A DNA stretch of 44,724 bases from Streptomyces montanisoli. Its GTDB lineage: Bacteria > Actinomycetota > Actinomycetes > Streptomycetales > Streptomycetaceae. Each line of letters begins with the position of its first letter. Within the stretch, counting starts at the first letter, position 1. The notes under the pieces are model-generated. The model searched no databases, was not told the DNA's origin, and saw nothing but the letters and a program-made list of their open reading frames with translations. The translations under genes and the position numbers were made by a program. The DNA lies in contig NZ_JAGIQL010000043.1 in assembly GCF_017813245.1 (NCBI RefSeq), positions 1 through 44,724 of the forward strand. The letters are read 5' to 3'. Below, piece by piece: positions 41,641 through 44,724 of this stretch.

Positions 41641-42629
41641 GCATCGACACCCGTCCCACCGCGGCCGTGCCGGCGCCACGGGTCCCGGCCGCAGCGCCCG
41701 GCGACGCCCGCGCGCGGCGCAGGCGCGAGCGGCGGTTCCTGCACCGCGACAAGTGGTGGGGCTACGCCCTCATCGCCCCGGCGGGTCTCGGCCTCGCGGT
41801 CTTCTACCTGTGGCCGGTGGTCGAGACGCTGTACTACAGCTTCAACGACTGGGGCGCGTTCGGCGGTACCACCTGGACGGGCCTGTCCAACTACCGCACG
41901 CTGGTGACGGATCCGGAGTTCTGGCACTCGCTGGGCAACACCGCGATCTACACCGTGCTGGTGCTGCTCGGCATCCCGCTGTCCATGCTGCTCGCCGTCC
42001 TGCTCAACCTGAAGGGGATGCGCGGCACCGGGGTGTACAGGACGCTGTACTTCCTGCCCGTCGTCACCATGCCCGCGGCCGTCGCCGTGGTGTGGCGCTG
42101 GCTCTACAACGGCGATGTCGGGATCATCAACCAGGCGCTCTCCGTGGTCGGCGTGCACGGCACGTACTGGGTGTCCGACCCGGCCACCGTCCACTTCGCC
42201 GTCGCGGTGGTGGGCGTGTGGATGACCGTCGGGTACAACATGATCCTGCTGCTCGCCGGGCTCCAGTCCATCCCGCAGGACTACTACGAGGCGGCCTCCC
42301 TCGACGGGGCGGGGCGCGTGCGGCAGTTCTTCTCCGTCACACTGCCCTTGCTCAGCCCGACGGTGTTCTTCACGACGGTGCTGTCCGTCATCCAGTCCCT
42401 CCAGGTCTTCGACCTCGTCTACCTGATCCTGGGCGCCAACACCGGGGCAGGCATCACCAATCCGGCGTACACCGACGGCGAGACGGTCGTGATGCTGTTC
42501 TTCCAGAAGGCGTTCTACGACAACCAGCGCGGATACGGCGCGGCCATCGTGTGCGCGCTGTTCGTCCTGATCCTGGCGCTGACGGCCGTGCAGTTCCGCT
42601 TGCAGAAGAGGTGGGTCCACTATGGCTGA
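41637..42629 (+). CDS. Sugar ABC transporter permease 1 (MalF/UgpA-like)
   Basis: A 330-residue permease with six membrane helices, the first being WGYALIAPAGLGLAVFYLWPVVETLYYSF. The EAA loop that contacts the ATPase is YYEAASLDGAGRVRQFFSVTLPLLSPT. The ATG at 41637 overlaps the previous stop (ATGA). It pairs with the next permease. No ATPase gene is nearby, so it likely uses a shared MsiK-type ATPase encoded elsewhere, as known for Streptomyces. Confidence 0.94.
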   Translation: MSIDTRPTAAVPAPRVPAAAPGDARARRRRERRFLHRDKWWGYALIAPAGLGLAVFYLWPVVETLYYSFNDWGAFGGTTWTGLSNYRTLVTDPEFWHSLGNTAIYTVLVLLGIPLSMLLAVLLNLKGMRGTGVYRTLYFLPVVTMPAAVAVVWRWLYNGDVGIINQALSVVGVHGTYWVSDPATVHFAVAVVGVWMTVGYNMILLLAGLQSIPQDYYEAASLDGAGRVRQFFSVTLPLLSPTVFFTTVLSVIQSLQVFDLVYLILGANTGAGITNPAYTDGETVVMLFFQKAFYDNQRGYGAAIVCALFVLILALTAVQFRLQKRWVHYG

Positions 42630-43464
42630 GACGACTCGGCGCGGCAGCCGCGAGGGCCGGCGGTGGCCGGCCCACCTGCTGCTCACGGTCGGCGCGGTGG
42701 TCACGGTCTTCCCGCTGCTGTGGGAGGTGCTGACCTCGCTCAAGAGCTTCGGCGAGTCCACGCGCGTGCCGCCGACGATCCTGCCGCGGCACTGGGACTG
42801 GTCGAACTACGCGACGGTGTTCTCCTCGATCCCGTTCGCCCACGAGTTCGTCAACACACTCCTCATGACGCTGCTGCGCACCGCGGCCCAGCTGCTGCTG
42901 TGCTCGATGGCCGCCTACGCGTTCGCGCGGATCCGCTTCCCGGGGCGCGGCCCGATCTTCCTCGCGTTCCTCGCCGTGCTGATGGTGCCCGGTGAGCTGT
43001 TCCTGCTGCCGCAGTACCAGATCATGCAGGACCTGGGCTGGCTCAACTCGCTGCAGGCGCTCGTCGTCCCCGGCATGTTCAGCGCTTTCGGCACGTTCCT
43101 GCTGCGCCAGTTCTTCATGGGCCTGCCGGTCGAGCTTGAGGAGGCGGCACGCCTCGACGGCGCCAACCCGTTCACCGTCTACTGGCGCGTCGCGCTGCCG
43201 CTGGCGCGCCCGGGACTGCTGGCCCTCGGCATCCTGACCTTCCTGTGGTCGTGGAACGACCTGATGTGGCCGCTGGTCGTCAACACCGACCCGGCGCAGA
43301 TGCCGCTGTCCGCCGGGCTCGCCTCGCTCCAGGGCTCCCACCTCACCGACTACCCGGTGCTCATGGCCGGTTCCCTCCTCGCCACGCTCCCGGTGATCGT
43401 GGTCTTCGTCGCGATGCAACGACACTTCATCCAGGGCATCGCCTTCTCCGGAATGAAGGGCTGA
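42622..43464 (+). CDS. Sugar ABC transporter permease 2 (MalG/UgpE-like)
   Basis: A 280-residue permease with six membrane helices. The EAA loop is ELEEAARLDGANPFTVYWRVALPLARPGL. The N-terminal LLTVGAVVTVFPLLWEVLTSLKS and the C-terminal RHFIQGIAFSGMKG are typical of the MalG group. It overlaps the first permease gene by 8 nt. Confidence 0.94.
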   Translation: MAETTRRGSREGRRWPAHLLLTVGAVVTVFPLLWEVLTSLKSFGESTRVPPTILPRHWDWSNYATVFSSIPFAHEFVNTLLMTLLRTAAQLLLCSMAAYAFARIRFPGRGPIFLAFLAVLMVPGELFLLPQYQIMQDLGWLNSLQALVVPGMFSAFGTFLLRQFFMGLPVELEEAARLDGANPFTVYWRVALPLARPGLLALGILTFLWSWNDLMWPLVVNTDPAQMPLSAGLASLQGSHLTDYPVLMAGSLLATLPVIVVFVAMQRHFIQGIAFSGMKG

Positions 43465-43470
43465 ACAACC

Positions 43471-44697
43471 ATGACAGACACCTCCACGGACGCCACCGCG
43501 GGTGGCGGCACGCGCACCCGCGACCTGCGCCTGGCCGTGGTCGGCCTCGGAATGCGGGCCGGTCTGGCGCGCGCGGCGCACCTCCCGGGCGAGGGTTCGG
43601 CGGTGGTGGCGGCGGTCGACACCGACCCCGGCGCGCTCGGCCGGGCCCGCGAGTGGTTCGGGGACGACGTGCGCCTGTACGGCGGCCACCGGGAGCTGCT
43701 GGCCGCCGCGGAGGTCGACGCGGTCTTCGTCATCACCCCCGACGACACGCACGAGGCCATCGCGGTGGACCTGCTCGAAGCGGGCGTGGCGGTGTTCGTC
43801 GAGAAGCCGCTCGCCATCACCACGGAGGGCTGCGACCGCGTGCTCGAGGCGGCGAAGCGCGGCGGCAGCCGGCTGTACGTGGGGCACAACATGCGCCACA
43901 TGCCAGTCGTGCGGGTGATGCGCGACCTGGTGCTGCGCGGCGAGATCGGCGAGGTGAAGGCCGTGTGGTGCCGCCACTTCGTGGGCCACGGCGGCGACTT
44001 CTACTTCAAGGACTGGCACGCGGACCGCAGCAGGACGACGGGCCTGCTGCTCCAGAAGGGCGCCCACGACCTCGACGTCATCCACTGGCTGGCCGGTGGC
44101 TACACGGAGCGCGTCGCGGCGCTCGGCGGGCTCACGCTCTACGGCGACATCGAGGACCGCTCGGGCCAGGCGCCGGGATCCGTGATGCCCGACTGGCTCG
44201 ACCCGGAGCGCAACTGGCCGCCGCTGTCGAACACGGGCCTCAACCCGGTCGTCGACGTCGAGGACCTGTCGATGGTGGTGATGCGCCTGGACAACGGCGT
44301 GCACGCCAGCTACCAGCAGTGCCACTACACGCCCGACTACTGGCGCAACTACACGGTCATCGGCACCGAGGGGCGCCTTGAGAACTTCGGCGACGACGGC
44401 GAGAGCGCCGAGGTGCGCGTGTGGAAGCGCAGGAGCGACTACCGCGCCGACGCCGACCTGGTCGTCCCGATGCCGCCGGTGAGCGGCGGGCACGGCGGCG
44501 CCGACCCGCTGCTCGTGGCGGAGTTCCTGGAGTTCGTGCGCACCGGTGCCGACACGGACACCAGTCCGGTCGCCGCCAGGGAGGCGGTCGCGGCAGGTTG
44601 CGCGGCAACGGAGTCGCTGCGGGGTGACGGGCGCCCGGTGACGGTCCGTCGGACGCCGCCGGAGCTCGCCCGGTGGTTCGCCGACGGCCAGCGGTGA
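43471..44697 (+). CDS. Gfo/Idh/MocA family oxidoreductase
   Basis: A 408-residue NAD(P)-dependent oxidoreductase. The Rossmann start is LRLAVVGLGMRAGLARAAH, the conserved AVFVEKPLAI holds the EKP Lys, and LLLQKGAHDLDVIHWLAGG carries the catalytic Asp/His of the family. It probably oxidises the imported sugar or a derivative such as an inositol, amino-sugar or sugar lactone; the substrate is not evident. It begins 6 nt after the permease stop, as the last gene of the importer operon visible here. Confidence 0.92.
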   Translation: MTDTSTDATAGGGTRTRDLRLAVVGLGMRAGLARAAHLPGEGSAVVAAVDTDPGALGRAREWFGDDVRLYGGHRELLAAAEVDAVFVITPDDTHEAIAVDLLEAGVAVFVEKPLAITTEGCDRVLEAAKRGGSRLYVGHNMRHMPVVRVMRDLVLRGEIGEVKAVWCRHFVGHGGDFYFKDWHADRSRTTGLLLQKGAHDLDVIHWLAGGYTERVAALGGLTLYGDIEDRSGQAPGSVMPDWLDPERNWPPLSNTGLNPVVDVEDLSMVVMRLDNGVHASYQQCHYTPDYWRNYTVIGTEGRLENFGDDGESAEVRVWKRRSDYRADADLVVPMPPVSGGHGGADPLLVAEFLEFVRTGADTDTSPVAAREAVAAGCAATESLRGDGRPVTVRRTPPELARWFADGQR

Positions 44698-44724
44698 CGG
44701 CCCCGCGGCTGCGGCGGGAGATCG

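Noticed and set aside
42454..44493. Minus-strand frame of 679 codons opposite the permease and oxidoreductase genes
   Set aside because: Low-complexity His/Arg/Val-rich translation opposite well-supported genes.

Overview
The window looks like a stretch of a Streptomyces-type actinomycete chromosome. GC is well above 70% with strong third-position bias, GTG starts and 4-nt ATGA/GTGA gene overlaps are common, and the families present (TIGR03086, DUF2267, DUF6158, GH46 chitosanase, NHLP exporters) fit that group. About 38 genes are supported. I saw no rRNA, tRNA, CRISPR array, insertion sequence or integrase.

Region 1 (1-12129) is dominated by purine and glyoxylate catabolism: a MocA-like nucleotidyltransferase, malate synthase aceB, an 8-oxoguanine deaminase-type amidohydrolase, urate oxidase, and a protein fusing OHCU decarboxylase to 5-hydroxyisourate hydrolase. 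Interspersed are a TIGR03086 protein, an MFS sugar porter, a GH46 chitosanase, a HAD hydrolase, a DUF2267 protein and a small HTH/thiamine-binding-like pair.

Region 2 (12230-20520) is sugar-acid and rhamnose catabolism: a probable solute-binding-protein remnant, a mannitol dehydrogenase/fructuronate reductase-type enzyme, a D-mannonate dehydratase-type enolase divergent from a GntR/FadR regulator, a VOC protein, a fused rhamnulose-phosphate aldolase/dehydrogenase and rhamnulokinase.

Region 3 (20737-33142) returns to glyoxylate: hyi, glxR, an aquaglyceroporin and, about 8 kb further on, gcl. Gcl, Hyi and GlxR convert glyoxylate through tartronate semialdehyde towards glycerate, while AceB feeds glyoxylate to malate. 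Between the aquaporin and gcl lies a compact peptide-export system: a 68-residue double-glycine precursor, an HlyD-like protein, a C39 peptidase ABC exporter and a second ABC exporter, with no modification enzyme.

Region 4 (33143-44724) holds a zinc-ribbon/degenerate Mrr-like protein, a membrane protein, a GNAT enzyme, an NTF2-like protein, two overlapping acyl-CoA synthetases divergent from a GAF-LuxR regulator, and a sugar ABC importer with a Gfo/Idh/MocA oxidoreductase.

The most notable regulatory signal is a 36-bp double operator, two TTCC-N7-GGAA palindromes spaced exactly 21 bp, found at the aceB, hyi and gcl promoters. A second motif, matching at 13 of 15 positions, overlaps the -35 box of both aceB and the urate operon at the same offset. 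Together they suggest one glyoxylate regulon linked to urate breakdown.
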